Positions 35,333 to 44,470 of a DNA stretch of 64,000 nucleotides are shown piece after piece; position 1 is the stretch's first letter; every line of letters begins with the position of its first letter. Both the position numbers and the translations under genes were made by a program. The DNA is taken from the NCBI GenBank assembly GCA_002256145.1, contig NKIP01000003.1, positions 248,001 to 312,000 of the forward strand, written 5' to 3'. The notes below the pieces were generated by a model that worked only from the letters and a program-made list of their open reading frames with translations, ran no database searches and was not told the DNA's origin. This DNA comes from Comamonadaceae bacterium PBBC1 (lineage in GTDB: Bacteria; Pseudomonadota; Gammaproteobacteria; Burkholderiales; Burkholderiaceae_C).

Positions 35333-36529
35333 TCAATACCGCGCCTGCCCGCTGAGCTTCATTTGCCGCGAGGCCCAAGTGGCGCTCAGAGACAGCCCGC
35401 CACACACCGCCATCACGCCCAGGTAATGCCCGCTGTGGTCAAACACCGCCCCGGCCAGCACCGGGCCCAGCAAGTTGCCCAAGGCCGCGCCGCTGTAGAG
35501 CGTGCCCACCACACTGGCCACCGACCGCCCCCCAAAATAATCCATGCAAATGGCGGGCAAGAGCGACACGATGGAGCCATAACTCAGGCCGAACCACAGC
35601 GCAAACAGCACCAGCATGGCCTGCCCACCCGCCGCGCCCCACAGCACATACGACGCACCCATGGACAGTTGCATCAGCACCAGCGTCTGCGCCCGGCCCA
35701 GCCGGTCGGCCAGCAGGCCAATGGCAAAGCGCCCCACCAGACTGCCCACGCCAATCAGGCCCACCAGTCCCACGGCAAAAGCTTCGCCCAAACCCAAGTC
35801 GCGCGCCGAGGCCGACACATGGGCAAAGGGAATGAACATCACGGGCGAGGCCAGCACCGTGGCCAGGTACAACCAGCGAAAAGTGGGGCTGCGCAAGGTC
35901 TCGCGCAAAGTCAGCCCGGAGGCCGAGCCCCCCGTACGGGACGCACCGGGGGCCGTCTGTGCGGCAGGGGCGCGGCGCAGCAGACCCGCCGCCAACAAGC
36001 CCAGAACCAACACCGCCAAGGCCAGCAGCTGCATGGCCTCGCGCCAGGGCATGGGGCCAATCGCCATGGCCACCAGCACCGGCACCAGTAAAGTGCCCGC
36101 GCCCACGCCCGAGCTGGCAATGCCCCCGGCCAAGCCGCGCCGTGTGGTGAACCAGGGCTGCACGCTGGCAATGGACGGGGTGTAGACCAGCGCAATGCCC
36201 AGGCCCACCAGCAAGCCGTAGCTCACATACACCGCCAGCAAAGACGTGGCCCAGCTGGTGGCCAGCAGGCCCAGCGCAATGAGGGCCATGCCAACCGAGC
36301 ACACAGTGCGCGGTCCAAAGCGGTCGGCCAGCATGCCGCCGCCCGCGCCCAGCACAAAGTAAACAAAGCCCGAGAGGCCAAAAATCCAGGACACATCGGC
36401 CCGCTGCGCCGAGAACTCGGCCGCAAACGACTCAAAAAACGCCGCAAACGAATACGACACCCCAAAGATCAGCGCCAGGCAAGCAAATGTGGCCCACACC
36501 ACCACCCAGGCATAGGGGGTCTCTTTCAT
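35333..36529 (-). CDS. MFS transporter (oxalate/formate antiporter-like)
   Basis: 398 residues, twelve predicted helices. N-terminal TPYAWVVVWATFACLALIFGV and SYSFAAFFESFAAEF, the loop 2-3 motif GMLADRFGPRT, and the second-half GLLADRLGRAQTLVL mark the MFS; overall style is that of OFA/OxlT-type monocarboxylate carriers. Likely transports an organic acid. A 257-bp spacer without visible genes separates it from the divergent DUF2076 gene. Confidence 0.86.
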   Translation of the reverse strand: MKETPYAWVVVWATFACLALIFGVSYSFAAFFESFAAEFSAQRADVSWIFGLSGFVYFVLGAGGGMLADRFGPRTVCSVGMALIALGLLATSWATSLLAVYVSYGLLVGLGIALVYTPSIASVQPWFTTRRGLAGGIASSGVGAGTLLVPVLVAMAIGPMPWREAMQLLALAVLVLGLLAAGLLRRAPAAQTAPGASRTGGSASGLTLRETLRSPTFRWLYLATVLASPVMFIPFAHVSASARDLGLGEAFAVGLVGLIGVGSLVGRFAIGLLADRLGRAQTLVLMQLSMGASYVLWGAAGGQAMLVLFALWFGLSYGSIVSLLPAICMDYFGGRSVASVVGTLYSGAALGNLLGPVLAGAVFDHSGHYLGVMAVCGGLSLSATWASRQMKLSGQARY

Positions 36530-36786
36530 GCAGTCTCCGGTTCATTGTTTGAGGTGATGGTCATTGTGCCTTCGATGCTGTGTGATGGGATGGGTTTTGT
36601 GGCCTTGTCTTTTGGCACGCACCCTTGGGGGTGAAGGCCTGCGGTGAGGCCGCGCGTGCAATGGCCCACAGGGGCGGGCTCTTGCTGGGGCATGCCCTTG
36701 TGGGTTTTCGGTTTCAGCCCCAGCGGCCAAGGCACATGCGCTGCGCTTGCTCATAATGAACGCTTCATTGCCTGAAAGACGCCCCG
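36530..36786. other. Divergent spacer between MFS and DUF2076 genes
   Basis: No believable coding frame; short G/C-biased frames on the minus strand show no recognisable protein. It must hold the promoters of both flanking genes, but no clear -35/-10 pair stands out. Confidence 0.5.
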
Positions 36787-37473
36787 ATGAACGCCACAGA
36801 ACGTGACCAGTTGCAGCAATTTTTGAGCGCTTTGCGCCAGACCCGTGCCGACCCCAAAGACCCCACGGCCGATGGCCTGATTCGCGAAGCGGTCACTGCA
36901 CAAGCCGACGCCCCTTATTTGCTGGTGCAACGGGCCATGGGTTTGGGCATGGCGCTGGACGCGGCCCAAACCCGCATTGCGCAATTGGAAGCGCAATGCG
37001 CCCAACAGTTGGACGAGTTGACGCAACTGCAAAGAAACCAGGCGGCACCCGCCACTGCCAGCTCGAACGGGTCGTGGATGTCGGGTGCACAAGCTTGGGG
37101 CCGTGGGCCAGAAACACCGGTGCAGCCCATGCCCGCCGCTGCAGCCACGTCCCGTTTTGCCACCCACGCCTCCCCGCCGGCACGCCCAGCGGCCATGCCT
37201 GCCTCAGCCCCGGCTTCCACCAGCGCTTGGGGCGGCGGCATGATGGCCCAAGTGGCCACCACCGCAGCGGGCGTGGTGGCGGGTGGCTTGTTGTTTCAAG
37301 GGGTGCAAAGCCTCATGGGGCACCACAAGCCATCGACCGAATCCAACACCGCATCACCCTTGAGCGGCACCCAAGAGGAAGCTTTGCCGGGTTTGGTGTC
37401 CCCACAGGCTTTGGCAGACGATGCCCCGGAAGCGGGTGATGCCTCTTGGGAAGCAGGCGAAGACTGGGCTTGA
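36787..37473 (+). CDS. DUF2076 family protein
   Basis: 228 residues. N-terminal DUF2076 region: MNATERDQLQQFLSALRQTR, LIREAVTAQADAPYLLVQRAM, followed by a coiled coil (QTRIAQLEAQCAQQLDELTQLQ). The middle is Pro/Ala/Ser-rich and disordered; a hydrophobic Gly/Val-rich segment (QVATTAAGVVAGGLLFQGVQSLMG) lies at about 155-180; the tail is acidic. The family is thought to be envelope-associated; function unknown. Convergent with the Hsp70-like gene (30-bp gap). Confidence 0.84.
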   Translation: MNATERDQLQQFLSALRQTRADPKDPTADGLIREAVTAQADAPYLLVQRAMGLGMALDAAQTRIAQLEAQCAQQLDELTQLQRNQAAPATASSNGSWMSGAQAWGRGPETPVQPMPAAAATSRFATHASPPARPAAMPASAPASTSAWGGGMMAQVATTAAGVVAGGLLFQGVQSLMGHHKPSTESNTASPLSGTQEEALPGLVSPQALADDAPEAGDASWEAGEDWA

Positions 37474-37503
37474 ATCCTACTGGGTCGCCCACTTCGCAAG
37501 CGC

Positions 37504-38757
37504 TCAGCGGCTGTACGCCAAGCCCAGCGCTACACCGCCAAACAAATCACCTTCGACCAGCGGCACGCCCGCAAATTCGTGCTGCAAGGCTTGTTGGAAT
37601 GGACTCAGGGCCGACGAGCCGCCGGTCAGGTAAATCGCATCCAGTGAAGCATCCGTCAGGCCAGCACGCTGAACACACTCTCGGGCACATGCCACAGTGC
37701 GGGCCAGCAAGTCGTGCAAATGGTCTTGCATGTCCGCCACACCCAGGCGGGCATGCAAGTCGCGCTCCATCACCGACAGGTCAATGTCTGTATCGGCCCG
37801 CTTGACCGAGCACCGGATCTTGCCCTGTTCGACCTCGTGCGCCATGAGGTGGCCATGGCGCTCGGTCAGCACGCGCATCAGGCGCTCGTGCAGGCGCGGG
37901 TCACTGTAGTTGCTGCGCAATGTTTTGGCGTGTGCCATGGCCTTGGGCTGGTATTGCCAATGAATCAAGTGCCAAGTGGCCAGGTCAAAAAACACGCCGC
38001 TGGGCACCTCTCGGTGTTCCGGGCCCATGTGTTTGTAGCCCAACAGCGGCATGACCTGCGCCAAGTTGAGTTGCCGGTCGTAGTCGGTGCCACCAATGTG
38101 CACACCCGTGGTGGCCAAAATGTCGCTGCTTCGGTCGGTGCGTACCATGCGGTCTGGCCCCAAGCGCACCACCGTAAAGTCAGAGGTGCCGCCCCCCAAG
38201 TCCACCACCAACACGGTGTTTTCCTGCGTCAGACGTTGTTCAAAGTCCAATGCTGCGGCGATCGGCTCCAATTGAAATGAGACTTCGTCAAAGCCCAAGG
38301 CCTGCACAGCCTGGCGCAGCGAAGCTTCGGCTTGGGCATCGCGCATGGGGTCCTCATCGACAAAATGCACCGGTCGCCCCATCACCACGCGGCGCGGGGC
38401 CATGCCCAGGCTTTGGCTGGCACGTTCGTGCAAGCAAGACAAAAAGGTCCCAATGATGTCCTGAAAGCTGATTTGCTGATGCCCAATCTGCGTGGTCTCC
38501 AGCAGCAAGGGGCTGCCCAGCAGGCTTTTGAGTGAGCGCATCAAACGGCCTTCGGTGCCCTCCAGATAATGCCGGATGGCGTCGCGCCCAAAATGGGTGC
38601 TTTGGTCTTCGGCGTTGTAGAACACTGCCGTGGGCATGGCCAGGGCCTCACCTTCCAGGCAAATCAAGTGAGCCGCACCTTGGGGACCACGCCAGGCCAT
38701 GGCCGAGTTGGAGGTGCCGAAATCGATGCCCAGCGTACCGTCAGGAAAAAGTGTCAT
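37504..38757 (-). CDS. Hsp70-family protein (YegD-like)
   Basis: 417 residues. Actin/Hsp70 ATPase fold only: phosphate-1 GIDFGTSNSAMAW, connect-1 region LEPIAAALDFEQ, phosphate-2 VLVVDLGGGTSDFTVVRLG and adenosine motif IYLTGGSSALSPFQ. No substrate-binding domain follows, as in E. coli YegD. Cytoplasmic; function poorly defined. Faces the divergent DUF3297 gene across a 225-bp spacer. Confidence 0.87.
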   Translation of the reverse strand: MTLFPDGTLGIDFGTSNSAMAWRGPQGAAHLICLEGEALAMPTAVFYNAEDQSTHFGRDAIRHYLEGTEGRLMRSLKSLLGSPLLLETTQIGHQQISFQDIIGTFLSCLHERASQSLGMAPRRVVMGRPVHFVDEDPMRDAQAEASLRQAVQALGFDEVSFQLEPIAAALDFEQRLTQENTVLVVDLGGGTSDFTVVRLGPDRMVRTDRSSDILATTGVHIGGTDYDRQLNLAQVMPLLGYKHMGPEHREVPSGVFFDLATWHLIHWQYQPKAMAHAKTLRSNYSDPRLHERLMRVLTERHGHLMAHEVEQGKIRCSVKRADTDIDLSVMERDLHARLGVADMQDHLHDLLARTVACARECVQRAGLTDASLDAIYLTGGSSALSPFQQALQHEFAGVPLVEGDLFGGVALGLAYSR

Positions 38758-38982
38758 GTGGAAAGTTGCCGAAATGCCATGGCGGCTCCAGCGCGTGAAA
38801 AAGACTGTGGGGAAAAGGGCAGCAGGCAGACGCAGGCCCGATCAATCGGGAGCAGGGCCTCAGGACAAGCACTCAAGCCTGGCTTGGCCCCTGGTTGGCG
38901 CGACCGGGGATTCTGCCACCGACGGACCCCTCAAATCGTGGAGAATCGCCGCTGTTCCTTATTTTTTGCGCATACACCCTCC

Positions 38983-39252
38983 ATGACCGAAGCCCCAACC
39001 CCTGAGACATCTGCAGCCGAGCGCCCAGCACTGCCTGACCGCCTGTCGATTGACGCCCGCAGCCCGCACCATGTCCGTGCCGTGTTTGACCACGACATCG
39101 GCATCCGTTTCAATGGCAAGGACCGCAACGATGTTGAGGAATACTGCATCAGTGAAGGATGGGTGCGTGTGCCCGCTGGCAAAACAGTAGACCGCAAAGG
39201 CCAGCCCTTGTTGATCAAGCTCAAAGGTCAAGTCGAAGCGTTTTACCGCTGA
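38983..39252 (+). CDS. DUF3297 family protein
   Basis: 89 residues. A variable N-terminus is followed by the compact domain LPDRLSIDARSPHHVRAVFDHDIGIRFNGKD in two joined parts, then EEYCISEGWVRVPAG and a C-terminal KLKGQVEAFYR. This small conserved family has no known activity. ATG 38983 is chosen since the upstream open frame is non-homologous. It lies 9 bp before the MFS gene and is probably co-transcribed. Confidence 0.82.
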   Translation: MTEAPTPETSAAERPALPDRLSIDARSPHHVRAVFDHDIGIRFNGKDRNDVEEYCISEGWVRVPAGKTVDRKGQPLLIKLKGQVEAFYR

Positions 39253-39261
39253 ACGAACACC

Positions 39262-40473
39262 ATGTTCCAGTCCCTGAAACACCCCGGCGTCATGGCGCTG
39301 ACGCTGGCGGCTGCTGGCATCCTCATGGTCACCAATGGCGTGCGCTTGGCCAATGGTCTGTTCATGGGGCCGATCAACACCAGCACTGGTCTGGGCATCG
39401 TGACTTTGAGTCTGGCCTTGGGCATTGGTCAATTTGTCTGGGGTGCGATTCAGCCCGTCGCCGGGGCCATCTCCGACCGCTGGGGACCGCGCCCAGTGCT
39501 TTTGGGGGGCGTTCTCCTCATGTCCTTGGCCACGGCCATCACCCCTTTCATGAGCACGGGCTGGGGCTTGTCCATCAGTTTGGGCGTGTTGTCCGCAGCG
39601 GGTGCAGGGGCCGCGAGTTTCTCGGTGCTCATTGGTGCAGTGGCCCAGCGCATGCCCGCCGAGTCGCGGGGTACGGCTTCGGGCGTGATCAACGCCGGGG
39701 GGTCCTTTGGCCAGTTCGTGTTTGCGCCCATTGCGCAAAAACTCATCCAGCTGCTGGGCTGGATGGGCGCCATGTGGGCCATGGCCCTGATCACCCTGGC
39801 GGCCTTGCCGCTGGTGGGCAAAGTGACGGCCAAAACCCAGGCTTTGCAGGCCAACACCGAACGCGATGCCGGCCTGAAGCAGACGGTGAAAAATGCCTTC
39901 AAGAACCCCAGCTACGGTTTGCTGCACGCGGGGTTTTTTACGTGCGGGTTTCACATTGCGTTTTTGGTGACACACCTGCCCGGTGAAGTGAACTTGTGCG
40001 GCTTGCCGCCCTCGGTGGCGAGCTGGTCGCTGGCCATCATTGGCTTGGCCAACATTGCCGGGAGTTTGTTCATCGGTTCTTGCGTCAGCAAATACCGCAG
40101 CAAGTACCTGTTGGTCTGGATGTACGGCTCACGCGCCGTGCTGGTGGGCTGGTATTTGCTGATGCCCAAAACCGCTTTGACCTTCTATATTTTTGCCGCA
40201 GGATTGGGCTTCACCTGGCTGGCCACGGTGCCGCCCACAGCCGCTTTGGTGGGCAAGCTGTTTGGCATGCGCTACATGGGCACTTTGTTTGGCCTGACCT
40301 TGTTGTCGCACCAGATAGGTGGCTTTTTGGGGGCGTGGCTGGGCGGTTTGGCCATCACGCACCAAGGCGATTATTCGTGGATGTGGTGTGCCGACATGGC
40401 CCTGGCCGCTGTGGCGGCCTTGGTCAATTTGCCCATCCGTGAAGCACCGGTGGTCAGACCGGTTGCGGCTTGA
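39262..40473 (+). CDS. MFS transporter
   Basis: 403 residues, twelve predicted helices. N-terminal HPGVMALTLAAAGILMVTNG, the GAISDRWGPRPVLLGG loop motif, and central SRGTASGVINAGGSFGQFVF. It resembles carboxylate/nitrate-class MFS carriers; substrate unknown. Follows the DUF3297 gene by 9 bp and ends 15 bp from the convergent aconitase-family gene. Confidence 0.87.
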   Translation: MFQSLKHPGVMALTLAAAGILMVTNGVRLANGLFMGPINTSTGLGIVTLSLALGIGQFVWGAIQPVAGAISDRWGPRPVLLGGVLLMSLATAITPFMSTGWGLSISLGVLSAAGAGAASFSVLIGAVAQRMPAESRGTASGVINAGGSFGQFVFAPIAQKLIQLLGWMGAMWAMALITLAALPLVGKVTAKTQALQANTERDAGLKQTVKNAFKNPSYGLLHAGFFTCGFHIAFLVTHLPGEVNLCGLPPSVASWSLAIIGLANIAGSLFIGSCVSKYRSKYLLVWMYGSRAVLVGWYLLMPKTALTFYIFAAGLGFTWLATVPPTAALVGKLFGMRYMGTLFGLTLLSHQIGGFLGAWLGGLAITHQGDYSWMWCADMALAAVAALVNLPIREAPVVRPVAA

Positions 40474-40488
40474 GGGTTTTGCGCGTTG

Positions 40489-42516
40489 TCAGTCCTGCAA
40501 ACGCTGTCGCTGCAGGGCCCCAAACGAAATCAACTCCCCCGCCAGCGCACTGGCCATCACCGTGGGCGGGCTGGCCAGCCAGACCTGACCCGGGCCTGAG
40601 CGCCCCGGAAAATTGCGGTTGATGGCGCTCACGGTGACTTGCGCCGCATCGGTCGATGAACCCGGCCCGCAGTTTGCGCAGGCCCCACACGAGGGCTGCA
40701 AAATCCGCACCCCCAAAGCGGCAAAGGTCTTGTCATAGCCTTGGGCCGAGCAGTAATCCCGAACGGCAGTCGTGCCGTATTGCAAAAACACCTGCACCCC
40801 GGGCGGAAACTTCAGACCCTGCCTCAGGCCCCAGGCCAGTACCGCGTGGTAATGGTCAAAGTCTTCGCGCTTGCCCGCCGTGCACGAGCCGCCATAGGCG
40901 ATGTCGATGCGCACACGCTCTGGCAAGTCCGACAGGGCCACGCCCAGACCCGGGTCACCGGGCCGCGTCACCATGGGGCAGAGGGTGTTCAAAGCGACCG
41001 TCATTTCGTGAACGTAATGCGCGCCATCGTCGCTGTGCATCCAGTCCTCGATCACCGCGTCCACACCGCGCCGTTCGCGCAGAAAGCGCAGGGTTTCGGC
41101 ATCGGGTGCCACGATGCCGGTGAGTCCGCCCAGCTCGGCGCACATGTTGGTGAGTGTGGCGCGTTCATCGGTGCTCAAGTGGGCAATGCCCTCGCCCGTG
41201 AATTCAAACACCTTGCCCACGCCGTGCCCTTGGCAAATCCAGGGCGTGGCCAGCAGGTGCAGCATCAGGTCTTTGGCGGTCACGCCCGAAGGCATTTGGC
41301 CGTGCAGCGACACACGCACGTTTTCGGGCAGTGTCACGCGGACCGCGCCCGTCACAAAGGCGTTGGCCATGTCGGTGGTGCCCACACCAAAGGCCACACA
41401 AGCCAAAGCACCGCTGTGCGGCGTGTGCGAATCGGTGCCCACCACCACCTGGCCGGGCAGGGCGTAGTGCTCGGCCACCATGGCGTGCGAAATGCCAGCC
41501 ACGTTGCTGCCGTCGTCCATCAGCACTTCGGCATCGGTCAGTGTGCGGTGCATGCGCAGGCCGTGGCGTGCCGCAAAGTTGCGCTGTGCTTGGCTCATGG
41601 CGTGCATGTTGGCGATCAAGCCGCCGCGCACATGGGCCGGGCTTTCATCGACGTAGGCGGTGTGGTCTTCAAAGACCACGATCTGCTCGGGGCGCTGCAG
41701 CGTGAAATCCTTGCCCAGTGCGTTTTGCATCAAGGTGTCGGCCATGCCGGTGTAGTACTCGTGGATAAAGCGCCAGTCGGCCCGCACAAACAGGCCATCA
41801 CCCGCCTGGGGTTGAGCAGGGGTGTGGGGTGCCGTCAGGCGGTGGCGCATGAGGATTTTTTCAAACAAGGTTTGAGGGCCACTTGCTTGGCTGGCGACCG
41901 TCCCTGCGACCAAACCCGTGGCGCTTTCCCTGTACGAGCCCACCCCCGTGGGCGAATCCACCCCCGCCAAAAACCGTTGCCCCCAGCGCAGTAAACCACC
42001 AGCCTCCAGAACCGACGCCGCCAGCGCCTCACGCCCCCGCACCAGATCGGCCAGCGTGAGGGCTTCTCCGAGGGCGATGCGCTCCAGCAGACCGAAGTCG
42101 GTCGAAGTGAACAGGCCGATGTTGTCGGCGTTTTGGCGGTAGATGCGCTCAAAACTCTCGGCAATCACCAGCTGCACTCCCGCCAGTTTTTCGGCGGTGG
42201 GGCTGTGCTCGCGGGACGAGCCTTTGCCGTAGCGCCGCCCGGCCACCAGCACGGCAAACCCGGCTTGCCTGAGCGCCCGGCGTGTGATGGGCTTGTCGCT
42301 GCCGCAGCACAAACCGGTGTGGGCAAAGTCCCCCAAGGTGTCGTCGCAATGGCTCAGGATGTGCACTGGCGTGATCTCGTCGGTCGAGACATCGTCGCGC
42401 AGTGGCCCGGCCTGGTCGCGGTTCAGGGTCTCGCCCGCCAGTTGGCGGCGGATCAGCGCCGGGTCCTGGCTCAGGTACAGCACGCGCAGGGGTGCGTTCA
42501 AGGCAGCGTTGTTCAT
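40489..42516 (-). CDS. Aconitase-family hydratase, fused swivel-first (LeuD-LeuC order)
   Basis: 675 residues. The N-terminal 200 form the small swivel domain (DDVSTDEITPVHILSHC, RRYGKGSSREHSPTAEKLAG); the rest is the large Fe-S domain (FEDHTAYVDESPAHVR, VGTDSHTPHSGALACVAFGVGTTDMA in two joined parts, AYGGSCTAGKREDF, QPSCGACANCGPG with cluster Cys residues). The order is reversed from aconitase and merges what LeuC and LeuD do as two chains. With the CoA-transferase and lyase next door it may hydrate a C5 acid such as mesaconate or citraconate to citramalate. Exact substrate is inference. Confidence 0.83.
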   Translation of the reverse strand: MNNAALNAPLRVLYLSQDPALIRRQLAGETLNRDQAGPLRDDVSTDEITPVHILSHCDDTLGDFAHTGLCCGSDKPITRRALRQAGFAVLVAGRRYGKGSSREHSPTAEKLAGVQLVIAESFERIYRQNADNIGLFTSTDFGLLERIALGEALTLADLVRGREALAASVLEAGGLLRWGQRFLAGVDSPTGVGSYRESATGLVAGTVASQASGPQTLFEKILMRHRLTAPHTPAQPQAGDGLFVRADWRFIHEYYTGMADTLMQNALGKDFTLQRPEQIVVFEDHTAYVDESPAHVRGGLIANMHAMSQAQRNFAARHGLRMHRTLTDAEVLMDDGSNVAGISHAMVAEHYALPGQVVVGTDSHTPHSGALACVAFGVGTTDMANAFVTGAVRVTLPENVRVSLHGQMPSGVTAKDLMLHLLATPWICQGHGVGKVFEFTGEGIAHLSTDERATLTNMCAELGGLTGIVAPDAETLRFLRERRGVDAVIEDWMHSDDGAHYVHEMTVALNTLCPMVTRPGDPGLGVALSDLPERVRIDIAYGGSCTAGKREDFDHYHAVLAWGLRQGLKFPPGVQVFLQYGTTAVRDYCSAQGYDKTFAALGVRILQPSCGACANCGPGSSTDAAQVTVSAINRNFPGRSGPGQVWLASPPTVMASALAGELISFGALQRQRLQD

Positions 42517-42519
42517 GGC

Positions 42520-43425
42520 TCAAGTGTCCGAATGGGCGGCCGACAAATGGTTCAGCAGCAAGTGCGCCGCCGGGCTCAGCACGTCTTCGCCCCGGTGACA
42601 CAAAACAAAGCGCCTGCGCGACCAGCGCTCGTGCAGCGGCAAAATCTCCAGCCCATAGGCATCGGCATACAAGTGGGTCACCTCACGCGGCACCAGCGCA
42701 ATCGCCAAGCCCGCCCGCACCACACGCAGCGCGGCCTCAAAGTTGGTGACGATCACGCGGTGCTGCAGCCGCTTGCCCAGCAAGCCCGCTTCGCGTTGCA
42801 GCATCACCTCCACCGCCGAGTTGACCGGCATGATCACATGCTCAAAATCGAGCGTGTCGGCATAACGAACGGCGGGCAGCGCGCACAGCGGGTGGCCTTT
42901 GGGCACGGCCACGCTCAGGTGGTCGTGGCGGTAGGTGCGGGTGCGCAACAGGCCGGTTTCAGCGGCGTCCCAGCAAATGCCGATCGAGGCCACGCCTTCG
43001 CGGATGCCACGCACCACCTCGGGGCTGATGCGCTCTTCCAGGTCGATCTGGATGTTCTGGTGTTCGGCCATTTTCAAAAAAGCCGCGATCTCATCGGCCA
43101 GCGACTCGGCCATGACCGAAGCGGTGGCCAGCACATTCACGCGGCCCTGAATGCCCGCCGCGTGGCTGGCCATGTCGCGCTCGATGCGGCTGGCGCTCAG
43201 CAGCATGCTGCGGGCGTGCTCCAGCAGGGTCTCGCCCGCAGGGTTAGGCACCACGCCGTGTTTGCGCCGGGTCAGCAAGCTGACCCCCACCGTGGCTTCG
43301 AGCTGGGCCAGCCGTTTGCTCACGGCCGAAGCGACCATATTGGCTTTTTCGGCGGCTCGGCTCATGTTGCCCGTGTCGCAAACGGTCACAAAAAGGCGCA
43401 GCGATGTCAAGTCAAGGTCACGCAT
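42520..43425 (-). CDS. LysR-family transcriptional regulator
   Basis: 301 residues. Helix-turn-helix LTSLRLFVTVCDTGNMSRAAEKANMVASAVSKRLAQLE (in two adjoining parts) at residues 6-42, then ETLLEHARSML linker and a standard sensor domain. It lies 3 bp upstream of the aconitase-family gene (same strand) and is divergent from the lyase-CoA-transferase operon, with two dyads in the 100-bp spacer, so it very likely controls both arms. Confidence 0.89.
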   Translation of the reverse strand: MRDLDLTSLRLFVTVCDTGNMSRAAEKANMVASAVSKRLAQLEATVGVSLLTRRKHGVVPNPAGETLLEHARSMLLSASRIERDMASHAAGIQGRVNVLATASVMAESLADEIAAFLKMAEHQNIQIDLEERISPEVVRGIREGVASIGICWDAAETGLLRTRTYRHDHLSVAVPKGHPLCALPAVRYADTLDFEHVIMPVNSAVEVMLQREAGLLGKRLQHRVIVTNFEAALRVVRAGLAIALVPREVTHLYADAYGLEILPLHERWSRRRFVLCHRGEDVLSPAAHLLLNHLSAAHSDT

Positions 43426-43432
43426 TCAGTTA

Positions 43433-43485
43433 TTCCCACATGGAACAAAAAGACTTCCAAAATTGAATTGTATGATCGATTGGAA
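43433..43485. promoter_or_regulatory. LysR-type binding dyads in the divergent spacer
   Basis: TTCC-CACAT-GGAA (43433-43445) is a T-N11-A dyad typical of LysR recognition sites. A second dyad with the same half-site, TTCCAA...TTGGAA, spans 43455-43485. Both lie between the LysR start (43425) and the lyase start (43526). Confidence 0.6.
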
Positions 43486-43525
43486 ACATTAAACTTGCAG
43501 CACACTCCTTTTAAAGACACCGAAC

Positions 43526-44470
43526 ATGAGCACATTCAACTGGCCCCAAGGCGTGACGGTTCGCGAAGTGGGCCTGCGCGACGGCCTGCAAAGCATCGCC
43601 CGCACCTTGCCCACCGCACAAAAACTGCAGTGGATTCAGGGCGCTTACGACTCAGGTATCCGCGAGATCGAAGTCGGCTCTTTCGTGCCTCCCAAATTGC
43701 TGCCCCAACTGGCCGACACCGCCGAGCTGGTGGCCTTTGCCAAAACCTTGCCGGGTTTGGTCGTGTCGGTGCTGGTGCCCAACCTCAAAGGGGCCGAGCG
43801 TGCCATGGACAGCGGTGCCGACTGGATGTTGCTGCCCCTGTCGGCGAGCCACGCGCACAGCTTGGCCAATTTGCGCAAAGCACCGGATGACGTGGTGACC
43901 GAAATCGGGGCCATCGTGGCGGCACGCCGGGCACGGGGTTCCGCCACCCGCATCGAAGTGGGCATGAGCACGGCGTTCGGCTGCACGATTCAGGGACGGG
44001 TTGAGGTGTATGAGGTGCTGCGTTTGCTCAAAAACGTGCTGGTGCTGGGCGTGGACCGCGTGGGTCTGGCCGACACCGTGGGCTACGCCGATCCGCGCCA
44101 GGTGGGCGAGCTGTTTGCCCAAGCCCGCGAGGTGGCGGGCGATCAGCTGGGCTGCGGGCACTTTCATGACACAAGGGGCTTGGGGCTGGCCAACGTCATG
44201 GCCGCGCTGCAAGCGGGCCAGACCCGTTTTGACGCCTGCCTGGCGGGCATTGGGGGCTGCCCGCATGCGCCCGGGGCCAGTGGCAATGTGGCCACCGAAG
44301 ACCTGAGCTATTTGATGGCCAGCATGGGCATCGACACCGGCATCGATTTCGGTAAGCTCATGGCTTTGCGCGCCCAAGTGGCGCAGTGGCTCGCGGGCGA
44401 ATGCCTGCATGGTTCGATCGCGCAGGCGGGTTTGCCCAAGACCCTGCGCACCCCCGAAGTGATGGCATGA
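43526..44470 (+). CDS. HMG-CoA lyase-family acyl-CoA lyase (citramalyl-CoA lyase candidate)
   Basis: 314 residues, a HMGL-like TIM barrel: VREVGLRDGLQSIARTLPT with the catalytic Arg-Asp, VGSFVPPKLLPQLADT, CGHFHDTRGLGLAN with the metal His residues and ACLAGIGGCPHAPGASGNV with the C-terminal loop Cys. Real HMG-CoA lyases act on leucine breakdown, but pairing with a CaiB CoA-transferase and an aconitase-type hydratase fits cleavage of citramalyl-CoA to pyruvate and acetyl-CoA. Coupled to the CoA-transferase by ATGA. Confidence 0.87.
   Translation: MSTFNWPQGVTVREVGLRDGLQSIARTLPTAQKLQWIQGAYDSGIREIEVGSFVPPKLLPQLADTAELVAFAKTLPGLVVSVLVPNLKGAERAMDSGADWMLLPLSASHAHSLANLRKAPDDVVTEIGAIVAARRARGSATRIEVGMSTAFGCTIQGRVEVYEVLRLLKNVLVLGVDRVGLADTVGYADPRQVGELFAQAREVAGDQLGCGHFHDTRGLGLANVMAALQAGQTRFDACLAGIGGCPHAPGASGNVATEDLSYLMASMGIDTGIDFGKLMALRAQVAQWLAGECLHGSIAQAGLPKTLRTPEVMA

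Noticed and set aside
36526..36754. Short minus-strand frames upstream of the MFS gene
   Set aside because: No Shine-Dalgarno, low-complexity basic peptides, no family.
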